A DNA stretch of 64,000 nucleotides from Terriglobia bacterium (GCA_020073705.1 JAIQES010000002.1:62001-126000); one strand, 5' to 3'; numbered from the stretch's first letter, positions 17,025-26,628 are shown. The notes: a model not told the origin generated them from the sequence alone. Numbers and translations: made by a program.

Positions 17025-18020
17025 GTGACCACATTCGACCTGATTTGTATCGGAGCGGGGCCGACTGGATTGGCCTGCTCCATTGAAGCAAAACGGGCGG
17101 GTCTGCACCCCCTGGTGATCGACAAGGGCTGCCTCTGCAACTCGCTTTATCATTATCCCGTAAACATGGTCTTTTTCACCACTCCGGAGCTGCTCGAAAT
17201 CGGCGATTTGCCGCTCACCAGCGCCACGGAAAAGCCCACTCGCACCGAGGCTCTCAAATATTACCGCAAATGCGCGGAGCACTACGCGCTGGACGTGCGG
17301 TTGGGTGAGCGTGTCGAGCGGGTGGAAGGCAGTAACGGCCGATTCCTGGTACAAACTCGCAATGAGCAGGGAACCGCGGCGCAATTCGCGGCCAAAAAGA
17401 TAGTCGTCGCTACCGGGTATTACGACCTTCCGAACCGACTCGGCGTGCCCGGGGAGGACTTGCCTCACGTCTCCCATTACTACACCGAGCCTCACCCCTT
17501 TTGGCGGCAGGATGTCGTGGTCATCGGCGGTAAGAACTCGGCCGCTGAAGCGGCGCTCGATCTTTATCGCTCCGGCGCACGGGTAACGCTGGTTCATCGT
17601 CGCGCGGAGCTCGGATCAACAATCAAGTATTGGGTGCGGCCCGATATTGAGAATCGCATCAAGGCAGGGCAGATTCGAGCACTGTTCGAAACCGAAGTGA
17701 GGCGCATCGAACCGGGTTGCATCTGGGTTTCAAATCATGCAGGCGAGCACGCCTTGCCAGCCGTTCAAGTTTTCGCATTGACCGGCTACCACCCCGACTT
17801 CGAATTTCTGCGCTCACTTGGCATCTCGCTGGATCGGACAACGAATAAGCCTGCGATGGACCCTCAAACGCACGAAAGCAATGTCCCGGGTATCTTTCTC
17901 GCGGGCGTAGTCATTGGCGGGAACCATACGAGCGAAATATTTATCGAAAATGGCCGATTCCACGGCAAACAGATTGTGTCCGCTCTGATCGGCCGCCAGA
18001 CCCATTCGCATCGCTCCTGA
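17025..18020 (+). CDS. ypdA: YpdA-type bacillithiol disulfide reductase
   Basis: A 331-residue FAD/NADPH flavoprotein of the YpdA (Bdr) family, which reduces bacillithiol disulfide. The FAD-binding motif is CIGAGPTGLACSIEAKRAG, followed by the YpdA hallmark DKGCLCNSLYHYPVNMVFFTTPELLEIG. The NADPH-binding loop is VVIGGKNSAAEAALDLYRSGA, and a second ATG motif (ATGYYDLPNRLGVPGEDLPHV) is present. It starts with GTG and is divergent from the kinase operon. It implies bacillithiol chemistry in the host. Confidence 0.92.
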   Translation: MTTFDLICIGAGPTGLACSIEAKRAGLHPLVIDKGCLCNSLYHYPVNMVFFTTPELLEIGDLPLTSATEKPTRTEALKYYRKCAEHYALDVRLGERVERVEGSNGRFLVQTRNEQGTAAQFAAKKIVVATGYYDLPNRLGVPGEDLPHVSHYYTEPHPFWRQDVVVIGGKNSAAEAALDLYRSGARVTLVHRRAELGSTIKYWVRPDIENRIKAGQIRALFETEVRRIEPGCIWVSNHAGEHALPAVQVFALTGYHPDFEFLRSLGISLDRTTNKPAMDPQTHESNVPGIFLAGVVIGGNHTSEIFIENGRFHGKQIVSALIGRQTHSHRS

Positions 18021-18062
18021 TTAGCCAGAGACTGATTCCCGGGCTCCGCAAGTCCTTACGAT

Positions 18063-18091
18063 TTGCCGTGCATCCTGCTCTTTGCTAAACT
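18063..18091 (+). promoter_or_regulatory. Possible promoter giving a leaderless nuoI transcript
   Basis: TTGCCG at 18063-18068, a 17-base spacer and TAAACT at 18086-18091. The predicted transcription start falls at about 18098, next to the ATG at 18100. There is no ribosome binding site, so a leaderless mRNA is possible. Confidence 0.4.
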
Positions 18092-18099
18092 GACCTGCG

Positions 18100-18585
18100 A
18101 TGTCCTCCATCCTAAGAGAAGCTGGCGAAACATTCGTCACCCTGGCGAAGGGTTTCAGCGTGACCTTCAGCAATATGCTGCGGAAAACCGTCACTGAAAA
18201 CTATCCGGAAGAGCCAGTACATTTCCAGGATCGTTACCGTGGCATCCACGTTCTTCACCGGGATGAAAATGGGCTGGAAAAATGCGTTGGTTGCTTCTTG
18301 TGTGCTGCGGCCTGTCCGGCGCGCTGCATTTATATCGAGGCCGCGGAAAACACGGATGCGCAGCGCATTTCCGCTGGTGAGCGATACGCGCGCGTTTACA
18401 ACATCGATTACTCGCGTTGCATCTTCTGCGGCTATTGCGTCGAGGCATGCCCGACTGACGCCATCACGCATGGGCACGGATTCGAGCTTGCCCCGTCGGA
18501 CATCAATGCGCTGATTTACCGCAAAGAGAAGCTTCTGGAAAAAGGGACCGTCCGCGACGTAGCTTCTAACCAGCTGTTCTTATAG
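18100..18585 (+). CDS. nuoI: NADH-quinone oxidoreductase subunit I (two 4Fe-4S)
   Basis: A 161-residue iron-sulfur protein. Two CxxCxxCxxxCP clusters, CVGCFLCAAACPARCI and CIFCGYCVEACPTDAI, and the typical N-terminal YPEEPVHFQDRYRG segment identify the TYKY/NuoI subunit of complex I. It stands alone without other nuo genes, so either the complex I genes are dispersed or this is an additional copy. Its 3' end overlaps the aspartase gene tail to tail by 20 bases. Confidence 0.93.
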   Translation: MSSILREAGETFVTLAKGFSVTFSNMLRKTVTENYPEEPVHFQDRYRGIHVLHRDENGLEKCVGCFLCAAACPARCIYIEAAENTDAQRISAGERYARVYNIDYSRCIFCGYCVEACPTDAITHGHGFELAPSDINALIYRKEKLLEKGTVRDVASNQLFL

Positions 18586-19996
18586 TCTTGTTGCGTGCCT
18601 TTTCGATTGGCGGCGCGGGCTCTGTCATGCGCATGGGATCCAGAATTTCCCGCATTGTCTTTTCATCGAGCAGTTTACGTTCGAGAGCAATTTCAGTGAC
18701 CGTCCGGCCCGTTTTGACACTCTCCTTCGCAATCTCGGCCGCAGCGGCATATCCAATATACGGATTCAGGGCCGCCGCAATCGAAATCGTCGCATTCGCG
18801 TAATAATGGCAGCGTTCCTCGTTTGCCGTAATACCGTCGACACACTTTGCGGCCACGACGCGCATTGTATTCTTCAGAATTTCCGCGGCATGTAGCACAT
18901 TCCAGGCCATCGCCGGCATCATGACGTTCAATTCGAGCTGGCCGGCTTGCACTGCCATTGCTGTTGCAAGGTCTGCCCCCATGGTCTGGAAACCCACCAT
19001 AGCCGTCAGTTCGGCTATCACGGGATTGATTTTCCCGGGCATGATCGATGAACCCGGTTGCAGCGCAGGCAGTGCAATCTCCGCCAACCCAGTGTTCGGC
19101 CCGCTGGACAGCAAGCGCAGGTCATTTGCGATTCGGATCAATTCAAGAGCGAGATTGCGGAGCGCAGCAGATGCGACGCTCATTGCAAGATTGGACTGCA
19201 TCGCGTAACGCAAATCGTCTGTTGGCATTAGCGCTTGCTTGGAAATCTTGCTCAAATGCTTCACCGCAAGTCTCTGATACTTCGGGTGTGTGTTGACTCC
19301 CGTCCCCACAGCCGAGCCACCGAGCCCCACTTCGCGGAGCAATTCCTGGGCCTGCTTCAAGACGGCCGCGCATCGCCGCATCGCCGTTGCATATGCGCCG
19401 AATTCCTGTCCCAGTCGAATTGGTACCGCGTCCATCATGTGCGTGCGCCCGGACTTCAGGATGTGGCCAAACGCCTTCGCTTTTCTCGCGAACGATTGCT
19501 CCAAAACCCCAAGTGCATTCAGTACGTCGTCGAACAGAAGCGCCGCAGCCAGGCGCATTGCCGTCGGAAAAACATCATTGGTCGACTGCCCAAAGTTCAC
19601 ATGATCATTTGGATGACAAACTTGGTAGTCGCCTCGTCTTCCGCCCAGGATTTCGATGGTGCGGTTCGCGATCACTTCATTTGTGTTCATGTGGAACGAT
19701 ACGCCTGCACCCGCCTGGTAAACATCCACCACAAATTGGTCGTTCCATTTACCCGCGATCACCTCATCCGCCGCGCGCACAATCGCGCCAGCACGTCTAG
19801 CATCCAGCAGTTTCAATTCGCGGTTTGCCGTCGCGGCAGCCTTCTTGATCATCCCCATTGCCCGAATGAGCTGTGGATGTGCTCGATAGCCGCTAATGGC
19901 GTAGTTATCGAGCGCGCGCTGCGTCTGAATGCCGTAGTACGCTTTGCCAGGCACTTCCCGCTGACCAAGCGAATCCTTCTCCATCCGCATCTTCAT
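18566..19996 (-). CDS. aspA: Aspartate ammonia-lyase
   Basis: A 476-residue member of the aspartase/fumarase superfamily. Signatures are GQSTNDVFPTAMRLA, SGRTHMMDAVPIRLGQEF and the catalytic flexible loop GSSIMPGKINPVIAE. The N-terminal EKDSLGQREVPGKAYYGIQTQRA and VDVYQAGAGVSFHMNTNEV fit aspartase (aspartate to fumarate plus ammonia) better than class II fumarase. Several ATGs lie close together at the start (19996 chosen). Substrate choice is by motif only. Confidence 0.88.
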   Translation of the reverse strand: MKMRMEKDSLGQREVPGKAYYGIQTQRALDNYAISGYRAHPQLIRAMGMIKKAAATANRELKLLDARRAGAIVRAADEVIAGKWNDQFVVDVYQAGAGVSFHMNTNEVIANRTIEILGGRRGDYQVCHPNDHVNFGQSTNDVFPTAMRLAAALLFDDVLNALGVLEQSFARKAKAFGHILKSGRTHMMDAVPIRLGQEFGAYATAMRRCAAVLKQAQELLREVGLGGSAVGTGVNTHPKYQRLAVKHLSKISKQALMPTDDLRYAMQSNLAMSVASAALRNLALELIRIANDLRLLSSGPNTGLAEIALPALQPGSSIMPGKINPVIAELTAMVGFQTMGADLATAMAVQAGQLELNVMMPAMAWNVLHAAEILKNTMRVVAAKCVDGITANEERCHYYANATISIAAALNPYIGYAAAAEIAKESVKTGRTVTEIALERKLLDEKTMREILDPMRMTEPAPPIEKARNKTIRTAG

Positions 19997-20542
19997 CTGT
20001 ATGGCTCCTATCTATGCAATCAGGTGTCAGGTCCGATCTCCGAATAGCACACGCCCAACACTCCGCTCTTGAGGCTTCTCCACCACTCAACAGTATATCT
20101 GTCTTAGTCACACTTCGAGAGGAAGGGGTCTAAAGTCTCCGGACTCACGCCAAGAGATCCCTATGATCCGCTGCGGCGTCTCCATTGTGGCCATTGCGCT
20201 GATCTTGCTTACTTGCGAAGAGGACATCTTCAGATCGTGAGCCTGAGTCTCAGCACCTAACACTCCCAGGTGGTTCCGGAGAAAATAGCCGTCTTCTCTT
20301 TCCACGCCACCCTTTTCGTGCCCCTCACCCGCCGTGCAAAACTCCGATGCAAAGCCCTCAGTGACAGCAGCACTTCCACCGCCAATGGCCGGGCTCCCAT
20401 AACCGCAAACTTCTGCTTGGCCTTGTTTGCACTTCTATGATATGTGTTCCTCACAGCTGCTCTCCTCTCGAATAGAGATTGTTCATCCCGAACTCTAACC
20501 GGGTCCGGGCCGAGAGCCGCTGCGTTCCATCTCAGTTTTCAA
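19997..20542. other. Intergenic stretch with no recognised gene
   Basis: Between aspA and the transposase remnant. Two short minus-strand open frames are present but have no recognisable similarity, no convincing ribosome binding site and overlapping ends. The stretch may be degraded flanking DNA of the insertion sequence. Confidence 0.4.
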
Positions 20543-21703
20543 CTAAAGGCGGGACAATTTCTGCCAGTAGCTGTGGCAGTGTTTCCTGCATGGGCGTGGT
20601 TGGAAAGGATTATCGATCCAGACCCACAGATCACGGTAAACAAACAGTTGCTGGCGTAGTAACGCCACAAGGTATGCTAGGGACCAACCAAAGGCCGACT
20701 TCAACTGCAAGTATTTCAACAGCAGCATGGCGATCAACGCCGTCCAGAGTTGCGTCTTCAACACTTGGGCCGAAGTTCCCACAAAGGTTTTTACTCGAAG
20801 CGATTGCTTCCGGGCCGTGAAAAACAGCTCTATCCGCCACCGCTCCTTGTATACTGGCGCGATCGTAGCCCCCGCCAACTTCATGTGGCTGCTCAAAAAC
20901 ACCAGTACCGGATCGTGCTCCTCATCGTAGAATTCGATGCGCCGGAAGTAGGCATCGATGACCACTTGGGCCAATTGGTACAAAAAGCTCATTTGCTCGC
21001 GTCGCACGCCTCGCCAATAGGAAACCGCGAAGTCTTCCACTACTCCGTAGTACGCGCTATCTTTCAAACGCGTCACGAGATAGACCCCTTGCTTGATCAA
21101 GCGCACAAACCACTGATAATCCGTATATGTCCGGCCAGACACCAGAATGGTTTCCGGCGTGAATCGCATCTCGCGACACGCACCTCATGTTTCGTGCCCT
21201 CGGTGATGACCGCAAACGACGGCAGGTATCCATCATGATTCAGCAGCAAATGGAGCTTCACCGCCCCTTTGGTTCAACGAACCTTCGCCCAATCAAACAT
21301 TGTGGCGCAAAGATCGATCACCGAGGCGTCCAGACTCAGCAGACGGTTCTTAAATCGGGACTTCCTCTTCTTTCGAGTTCCTGGCTGGCAGCCAAGGTCT
21401 GACACTTCGCGAGCAATTGGTCAAACACCGTTCGGTACAACTGCCAAGGCCGATGTTCATTGGCGTAAGCTAGGGTGGAACGAGCGGGTCCCTCGGGTAG
21501 GCCCAGATGGCGAAGTTTGCCTTCGCTGGCGGCCAAGCCGCCGCATATTTCGCGCAACGACTTGGCGTCTCCCCTCCAGCAAAAGAGCACGGCAATCAAC
21601 TGCCCCAACTATTGAAACCTTGGGCATGCCGTTCAGCGCCGTGCTTGCGCACGGCAGATTCAAATCCCAGGCGGGCCATCAACTGCAGAATCTGTGAGAA
21701 CAT
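20543..21703 (-). pseudogene. IS4-family transposase, frameshifted remnant
   Basis: A broken DDE transposase. From the ATG at 21701-21703 the frame reads MFSQILQLMARLGFESAVRK, then shifts near 21610 into QLIAVLFCWRGDAKSLREICG and STLAYANEHRPWQLY, then shifts again into HEVRVA-like sequence and the C-terminal fragment. That fragment has YKERWRIELFF (the Y-(2)-R-(3)-E region) and LRVKTFVGTSAQVLKTQ. The catalytic Asp expected in the FDRGYTDY motif is lost (reads SGRTYTDY). Intact relatives run about 385 residues in one frame. Terminal inverted repeats could not be made out. Confidence 0.85.
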
Positions 21704-22404
21704 TACTGCAGACTCGAGTCAAGGCTGAGCCTCCTTAGCGTGTGATTGGTTCGTCGCAGAATCCAACCTCAAGCTATCAGATGCTCGGCCTTTTTTCTTT
21801 GAGGAATCCACATCGTCAATCGGATAATAGTGAATATATCCTATATTATATAAATACATAATATATGACCGATAAGTTATATAAGGAGAGTTGGGACATA
21901 GAGGAGGTATTCGGGAATATGAAAAAGCCAAACCAGGGAAAGCCGAGTGAGGCGCGTCGAAATGTGATGGCGTGAACGAATAGCACAAATCGGGGCCAGA
22001 AACGGCAGAGTCTGATACTTGTGGACACGTTTCTATAAGGCGTTATCAAGTCGGTCCGTGGCATCACAATGAAGAGGTCCCGAAAAAGGGACGGCATACT
22101 TCGGCGGATGTGATCGGTGTGAAGAAGGCACATGGAAAAGCTACATCTCCACGAGGCGTGCCGTCAGTGAATTTCAACGTGCGACGGGTGAAACACTATT
22201 GATAAACATCGCAGGGACGCGGTCGCGAAACAACATTCGCAATAGACGGAACGCTTACAACCGGGTGCTGTTCACAGTTGCTCCTGAATTGCATGTGGCT
22301 GCAAAAGATAAGTGAATGCGACTTGAAACAAGCCAGCGTAATTGCCGGCGATTTGGCTTCCATGTATCTGGCGGCGTTTAGTGGCGACAGAAGGTGTGCG
22401 AGAC
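21704..22404. other. AT-rich, gene-poor stretch
   Basis: A 700-base stretch with a strongly AT-rich centre (about 21800-21890, runs of TATATA) in an otherwise GC-rich window. Short frames on both strands overlap and none has a good ribosome binding site. It probably marks foreign or decayed DNA at the edge of the prophage. Confidence 0.5.
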
Positions 22405-22773
22405 CTATTTCTGAGGCTTGGCGCCACGGGTTCCTATAATCGGTTGGCGAATCTGCGGGAAGCCGGGCGGCGCGGGACGGCCATCGGCCAGCGGCTTCGG
22501 AATGTCCGGGAACGGATCAGCGGGAGGGTCCTGAAACGCGCGGAGAATCTCCGATGCGGGCAGGGGCGGCTGATGAATCGAGCTGTGATTCTCCAGCATC
22601 CAGCGCGCCAGCATAGCTTCGCATGTCTCTTTAATCCATTGGTCGATCAAGACAGAAATGTCACGGCGCAAATTGGCGGCGTGATTCAGCCGGGCCATTT
22701 CAAAACTCTGCAATGAGGAACGCGAGGCCGTGTGCAGGTAGTCGATTGGGGGAACAATGAGGGTTTTCGCCAT
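22405..22773 (-). CDS. Small phage-type protein of unknown function
   Basis: A 122-residue protein. The frame opens earlier, but the ATG at 22771-22773 has GGAGGAG 9 bases upstream. It reads AKTLIVPPIDYLHTASRSSL and continues as a helical region (NHAANLRRDISVLIDQWIKETCEAMLARWML) and a proline-rich tail. No family recognised. It is the only convincing gene between the transposase remnant and the phage block and is read leftward. Confidence 0.6.
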   Translation of the reverse strand: MAKTLIVPPIDYLHTASRSSLQSFEMARLNHAANLRRDISVLIDQWIKETCEAMLARWMLENHSSIHQPPLPASEILRAFQDPPADPFPDIPKPLADGRPAPPGFPQIRQPIIGTRGAKPQK

Positions 22774-22845
22774 GGCTGACGCTCCTCCAGAAAAACGGCC
22801 CCTCATCCGTCGCCGGTACATATTACTGAGACACTGATGTGTGCA

Positions 22846-22865
22846 TTATAGTACTTGCGTACTAT
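22846..22865. promoter_or_regulatory. Small palindrome in the gene-poor stretch
   Basis: TAGTAC-TTGC-GTACTA hairpin or operator-like dyad upstream of the leftward small gene. Confidence 0.35.
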
Positions 22866-23304
22866 ACATGTCGATATAGTCACTTTTGAAGGGAAGCCTG
22901 CATGTCTGTGCCTTTGGCGCAACTTCGTGAAGGGGCGAAGTAAGGTGCTCAGGACTTGGAATCGTGGCTAGGCGCAATGGTGGCATGAGACCGCTTTAGG
23001 GGGGAATAGGAACGTCCGATAATGCCGTGATTGGCTATCAGGAATCAGGAAAAGGGGGAATCTATCGTCTCGCGATATATTATCGGACGCCCTCTGTCAG
23101 CGGCACGTCAAGGAGAATGATTCGCGTATTCGCTATACGGCTATATGTGCGGGTCGGCCGGGCGATGCGGCGAGTCGTATGCCATCTGCTAGTAAACAGA
23201 ATATGGGTGAGGTTATGTCAGGTTCGATAGGTAAAGACGAGGCGACGACTTTGCAGTGCACGTTATCGGACGTTCCGACAGCGCGGCGCAGCGAACCTCA
23301 TGGG

Positions 23305-23402
23305 GTAGATTTTTTTCGCGCGCGCTGGTTTTTCGCCAGAGCGCACGGCCGGCCAGACGGCGTGCCCGGAAGAAATCCCGGCGCGCGCGAGAAAAATCTG
23401 CA
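23305..23402. repeat. Long imperfect inverted repeat
   Basis: Left arm at about 23305-23328 (AGATTTTTTTCGCGCGCGCT) pairs with the right arm at about 23379-23402 (GCGCGCGCGAGAAAAATCTG) with few mismatches, enclosing about 50 bases. It would form a strong stem just upstream of the first rightward phage gene. Confidence 0.55.
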
Positions 23403-23567
23403 GCGACAATCAGGCACATCATCCGATGGAACTTTAACAGCGCGGCGCGCAAAGAGTCCAGGCGCTATAGCGCCACATTTTCTGAAGCTCAATTGTCGCG
23501 GCTGAAACCGCGGTCCGCAAACAGTCGTAATGCACAGTGCACGCTGTGCGTGCAAGAGGAGGGAAAG

Positions 23568-24131
23568 ATGGAATCCGGGTCTGGTCTTTCCGAACATTCG
23601 GGAAAGTTTACGCGGAAGGTGACAGGAGGAGGGGCTGCGCGGGGAGCGCGTAACCACCGCCGAAATGTCGATGCGCATGGCGATCAACAAATCATCCAGC
23701 GGAGACGTGTTGGCCCCGCCGGGTGCGTTGGGAGCCTGCCAGCGGATGTGCGAGCGAGTGTTGCGGTAAGGCGCGGCGAATACGACGCGCGGCGCTTGCG
23801 TTCGCAGCGGGATGTGATCCGCGATGTGATGCTCTCCGCCGCGGAATGCGACACCTGGCTGACGTTGGGCGAGTTGCGCGCGCTGACGCACTACGGTGAG
23901 GCGTCGATTTCGGCGCAACTCCGGCATTTGCGCAAGCTGGAAAACGGCGGATATGACGTTGCCAAGCGGCATCGGGAGGACGGGGCGCCTGCGCACACGG
24001 GTGCGGGCGGGCGCGGCGAATGCGTATGGGAATATCGCGTCGCGCGGAGTATCCACGGAGGACAGCGCTTTACTTCTGAAGTGGGAAGTGAAGTCCTAGA
24101 ATTGAGTCCACAGTTTACAGTTCAGAGTTGA
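23568..24131 (+). CDS. HTH-type phage regulatory protein (start uncertain)
   Basis: Frame with a strong AGGAGG ribosome binding site before ATG 23568. The C-terminal third (DVMLSAAECDTWLTLGELRALTHYGEASISAQLRHLRKLENGGY ... ECVWEYRV) looks like a winged-helix DNA-binding domain. The first 60 residues are Arg/Gly-rich and less protein-like; an alternative start at GTG 23748 would keep only the domain. Another frame encodes a short 34-codon ORF at 23663, so a frameshift is possible. Confidence 0.6.
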   Translation: MESGSGLSEHSGKFTRKVTGGGAARGARNHRRNVDAHGDQQIIQRRRVGPAGCVGSLPADVRASVAVRRGEYDARRLRSQRDVIRDVMLSAAECDTWLTLGELRALTHYGEASISAQLRHLRKLENGGYDVAKRHREDGAPAHTGAGGRGECVWEYRVARSIHGGQRFTSEVGSEVLELSPQFTVQS

Positions 24132-24178
24132 GAGCCGACTGTTAACTCTCAACTATCATGCCATTGCCGAGGTAACAA

Positions 24179-25060
24179 ATGCCGAAGCGCGTGCTTGATT
24201 TCGATGCCATGTGGGGTTCGGACAAGCTGGCGTCGTGCGCAGAGTGGGCACAGGCCGAGTATGCATGGCTCTACGGGCTGGCCGATGCCTCGGGCTGCTT
24301 CGAGCTGACGAACCTGCGCGTGATCTGGGGCCGCGTGGCGGCGATCCGTCGAAACCTCACACTCGAACGGCTCGAGCAGATCTTCAACGAATTTCAAGAC
24401 AAAGGCTTGCTGTTTGCCTGGGAAGAAAACGGCAAGCGCTATGGGCATTGGACCGGCAGCGATGTGCCAGGACGTCTGCCTCCGCCTTCGTGGCGCATGC
24501 GTCTGGAACGGCTGGCTCCGCCGGTGCCGAAACAACTGTTCGCCGAATACATGTCCCGGTTTTCGCGCGGTCGCGCGACTTCGCCGGGCGGAGGATTCCA
24601 TGCCGATAACTCTCAGGGGGCGACTCAAGGATCACTCAAGCCTCCCCTTGATCGAGGACTCCAGGGGGGCCTTGAGGAGGCTCAAGCACAGGATTGGAAG
24701 TGGAATAAGAAAGAGAGTAAGGAAGTGAAGCAGCACACCTCGGACAAACGAGGAGCCGAGAGGGAACCATCGCAGCAGCCAGAACAAGACCAACCCGTTC
24801 TCCCAAATCTAAATTCAAATCCTAGCATTCCACAACCTGAACAGCAGGGAGCTGCTCCGCATCCCGCTTTTAGGAGCCTGCCTGCACGCGCAGCCGCGGC
24901 TGATGCGGCTCCTGCGGCGCCTATCAGATATGTACGCGACAAATCATCTTTCGTAGCGCGCGAATTGGCAGTCGGGCAGGGACCTTCTTGTGGACCGGTG
25001 CGGGTGAAACCACAAGTTCTGGATCGAATCCGCGCCCGCGACGGCTCACGATCACCGTAG
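24179..25060 (+). CDS. Phage replication-initiation-like protein
   Basis: A 293-residue protein. The first 130 residues (DFDAMWGSDKLASCAEWAQA, YAWLYGLADASGCFELTNL, TLERLEQIFNEFQDKGLLF) look like a DnaD/replisome-organiser-type helical domain. The rest is a low-complexity linker rich in Gln/Pro/Ser and a basic tail. The gene position among early phage genes agrees. Within the linker an imperfect inverted repeat (near 24625-24690, arms CTCAAGCCTCC and GGAGGCTCAAG) is translated. Function is inferred from architecture. Confidence 0.6.
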   Translation: MPKRVLDFDAMWGSDKLASCAEWAQAEYAWLYGLADASGCFELTNLRVIWGRVAAIRRNLTLERLEQIFNEFQDKGLLFAWEENGKRYGHWTGSDVPGRLPPPSWRMRLERLAPPVPKQLFAEYMSRFSRGRATSPGGGFHADNSQGATQGSLKPPLDRGLQGGLEEAQAQDWKWNKKESKEVKQHTSDKRGAEREPSQQPEQDQPVLPNLNSNPSIPQPEQQGAAPHPAFRSLPARAAAADAAPAAPIRYVRDKSSFVARELAVGQGPSCGPVRVKPQVLDRIRARDGSRSP

Positions 25061-25080
25061 TTTATGGAGGTTCCAAGCCG

Positions 25081-25122
25081 CGGAGAGATTCCTCGGGCCA
25101 GACCCCGGCCCTCGGAATGACA
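25081..25122. repeat. Family A half element
   Basis: Right half only: GAGAGATTCCTCGG, a GGCC-rich tip, and CTCGGAATGACA. Confidence 0.7.
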
Positions 25123-25150
25123 AACTGCTTTTAATTATTGATGAGGTTCG

Positions 25151-25225
25151 TGGCACAGACTTCAGTCTGTGCGGTGTTTGGGTGCGAATAAAACCAAAAG
25201 CGCACAGGCTGAAGCCTCTGCTACT
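25151..25225. repeat. Family B (REP-like) palindrome pair
   Basis: Left palindrome GCACAGACTTCAGTCTGTGC and an inverted right partner of the GGCT/AGCC type with one mismatch, separated by about 33 bases. First family B copy in the window. Confidence 0.85.
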
Positions 25226-25304
25226 GGACGTGACCCAAAAGTCAGGTGAATCGCAGTAGCTAGACAAATCGGAAGTGTACGTCAAGCCGTGTGGAGGAGA
25301 GACC

Positions 25305-25859
25305 ATGCTAGCGACGTTTGCATTCGATGTTTGTCACGATGTGTACCGGGCGGCACGCGAGGCGATCGACTCGAAGATTCCGACGCTGAATCTGGAATCT
25401 TCGGGGAAATACATGTGGCGTCCGGACCGGGCACCGCGGCTGGCCGAGTACGTCGCCGACTTTGCCCGTGCGGGCGAGCGGGCGCTGGAGGGGCAGGGCG
25501 TGGCTGCGCGCGGGGCAAGCCCTTCGCTGCAACCGCTCAGGGCAAGCCGCATGGTGATGTTCCGCGTGTATTACCTGGGCGGCGCCGAATACCAGGCCGC
25601 GCGGCGCCATCTCGGCATCAGCGAGCTGACCTGGGCAGATTGGGCGGAGGAGATCCGCACGCGCGTTGGGCGCGAACTCATACGCGCAGGAGTGTTTCCG
25701 CCGTCGCGTTACTTTTTGAAGCCTAGTGAAATCCTCGTTCCATGCCGGAATCCACACGAGCAGTTTCAGGTCAAAGAGGCCGAACGCTCTTGCGGTCCAG
25801 AGGCGTCACCTTCTGATGACCTCCACTTCGCTTACTTCTCCTGCAGGGACGCCAGATAG
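25305..25859 (+). CDS. Phage protein of unknown function, HTH-like
   Basis: A 184-residue protein. The ATG at 25305 has GGAGGAGAG just upstream and is preferred over an upstream GTG at 25275. It reads LATFAFDVCHDVYRAAREAI and contains YYLGGAEYQAARRHLGISELTWADWAEEIR, a spacing compatible with a helix-turn-helix as in phage late regulators. The end overlaps the cytochrome c gene tail to tail by 28 bases. No family recognised with confidence. Confidence 0.65.
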   Translation: MLATFAFDVCHDVYRAAREAIDSKIPTLNLESSGKYMWRPDRAPRLAEYVADFARAGERALEGQGVAARGASPSLQPLRASRMVMFRVYYLGGAEYQAARRHLGISELTWADWAEEIRTRVGRELIRAGVFPPSRYFLKPSEILVPCRNPHEQFQVKEAERSCGPEASPSDDLHFAYFSCRDAR

Positions 25860-26257
25860 TCACAGAGGTTCTTGATGCGTTTTTGTACGGCAGCTTGGTT
25901 GTATTTGTCGAGGTATTGGAAGAGGGCGCCCCAGGTGGGCATGTCGGCAGAACCGTGAGCCGAGAAGCCCGGTCCAAAGCGGAGAATGCTCGAGACATAG
26001 TCGGTTGGGAATTTCCCTTCGTGACGCTTGGCGAGGGTGGTTAGATCGGGCGCCGGTATCTTGAGCGAGTACGTAACAGGTCCGCGGCCCTTGCCGTCGG
26101 CGCCGTGGCAGGCGGCGCAATAGTCTTTGAACATCTGCTTGCCGGACGGCACATAGGTCGCGGGAAGCTGTGGCTGATCCACGGCCGGTTTGGCATGGGC
26201 GCTCGTAGCGCACACGACAAAGAACAAAGCAGGAAATAGAATTGCGTTGCGCATCAT
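25832..26257 (-). CDS. Secreted c-type cytochrome
   Basis: A 141-residue protein with a signal peptide (residues 1-22, ending AHA) and one class I cytochrome c domain: QMFKDYCAACHGADGKGRGP provides the CxxCH heme site and DMPTWGALF the distal Met. It would be matured by the ccm system at the left of the window. It is read leftward inside the phage block, so it is either cargo or host sequence left between phage genes. Confidence 0.88.
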   Translation of the reverse strand: MMRNAILFPALFFVVCATSAHAKPAVDQPQLPATYVPSGKQMFKDYCAACHGADGKGRGPVTYSLKIPAPDLTTLAKRHEGKFPTDYVSSILRFGPGFSAHGSADMPTWGALFQYLDKYNQAAVQKRIKNLCDYLASLQEK

Positions 26258-26281
26258 GATGATCTCCTCGGGACTCTTACC

Positions 26282-26446
26282 TGGCTGCGGGAAAACTCAA
26301 AACGTTGTCATTCCGAGGCACGCTGCGTGCCGAGGAATCTCTCTTTTCTTGGGTCTTGAACAAAGAGAGATTCCTCGCTTCGCCTCGGCGCGAGGCCTCG
26401 GTGCGAGCGCTCGGAATGACACCCTAACCCACTTTTTCCGCAACCT
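26282..26446. repeat. Family A element, full copy
   Basis: Begins GGCTGCGGGAAAACTCAAAA and ends TTTTTCCGCAACCT, with GTCATTCCGAGGCACGCTGC and CTCGGAATGAC inner arms. The following bases (GCCGCGACCCGCAAGGCTT) are shared with the copy at 31.9-32.1 kb, so those two may be one longer unit. Confidence 0.85.
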
Positions 26447-26628
26447 GTGAAGCCGCGACCCGCAAGGCTTTGACCGTTCTTCTGCAAGCTCTTAAGCCTG
26501 CTCGGCAGGGAAGAGTAGATTCCCAGGGAGCGGCCGCTCGAAGAGACTATATCAGGATTGCGTCAGCGGCGCAGCGTCCAGCTCCCGTGGCTGCTTAAGA
26601 AGAGCCGCTAAGAATTTATAGAATTATC

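Larger units (their letters stand above)
22846..23567. promoter_or_regulatory. Non-coding stretch with repeated operator-like sites
   Basis: No supportable gene. Three copies of one word occur: GGAACGTCCGATAAT at 23009-23023, ATTATCGGACG at 23079-23089, and TTATCGGACGTTCC at 23263-23276. The outer two are inverted relative to each other. Such spaced dyad halves upstream of early phage genes could bind a regulator. A large hairpin (23305-23402) lies to the right. Confidence 0.45.

Noticed and set aside
20028-20540. Small minus-strand ORFs between aspA and the transposase
   Set aside because: No ribosome binding sites and no recognisable pattern; likely non-coding or decayed.
23027-23505. Short plus-strand ORFs in the operator-like stretch
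   Set aside because: Arg-rich, run across the hairpin arms, and lack start signals.
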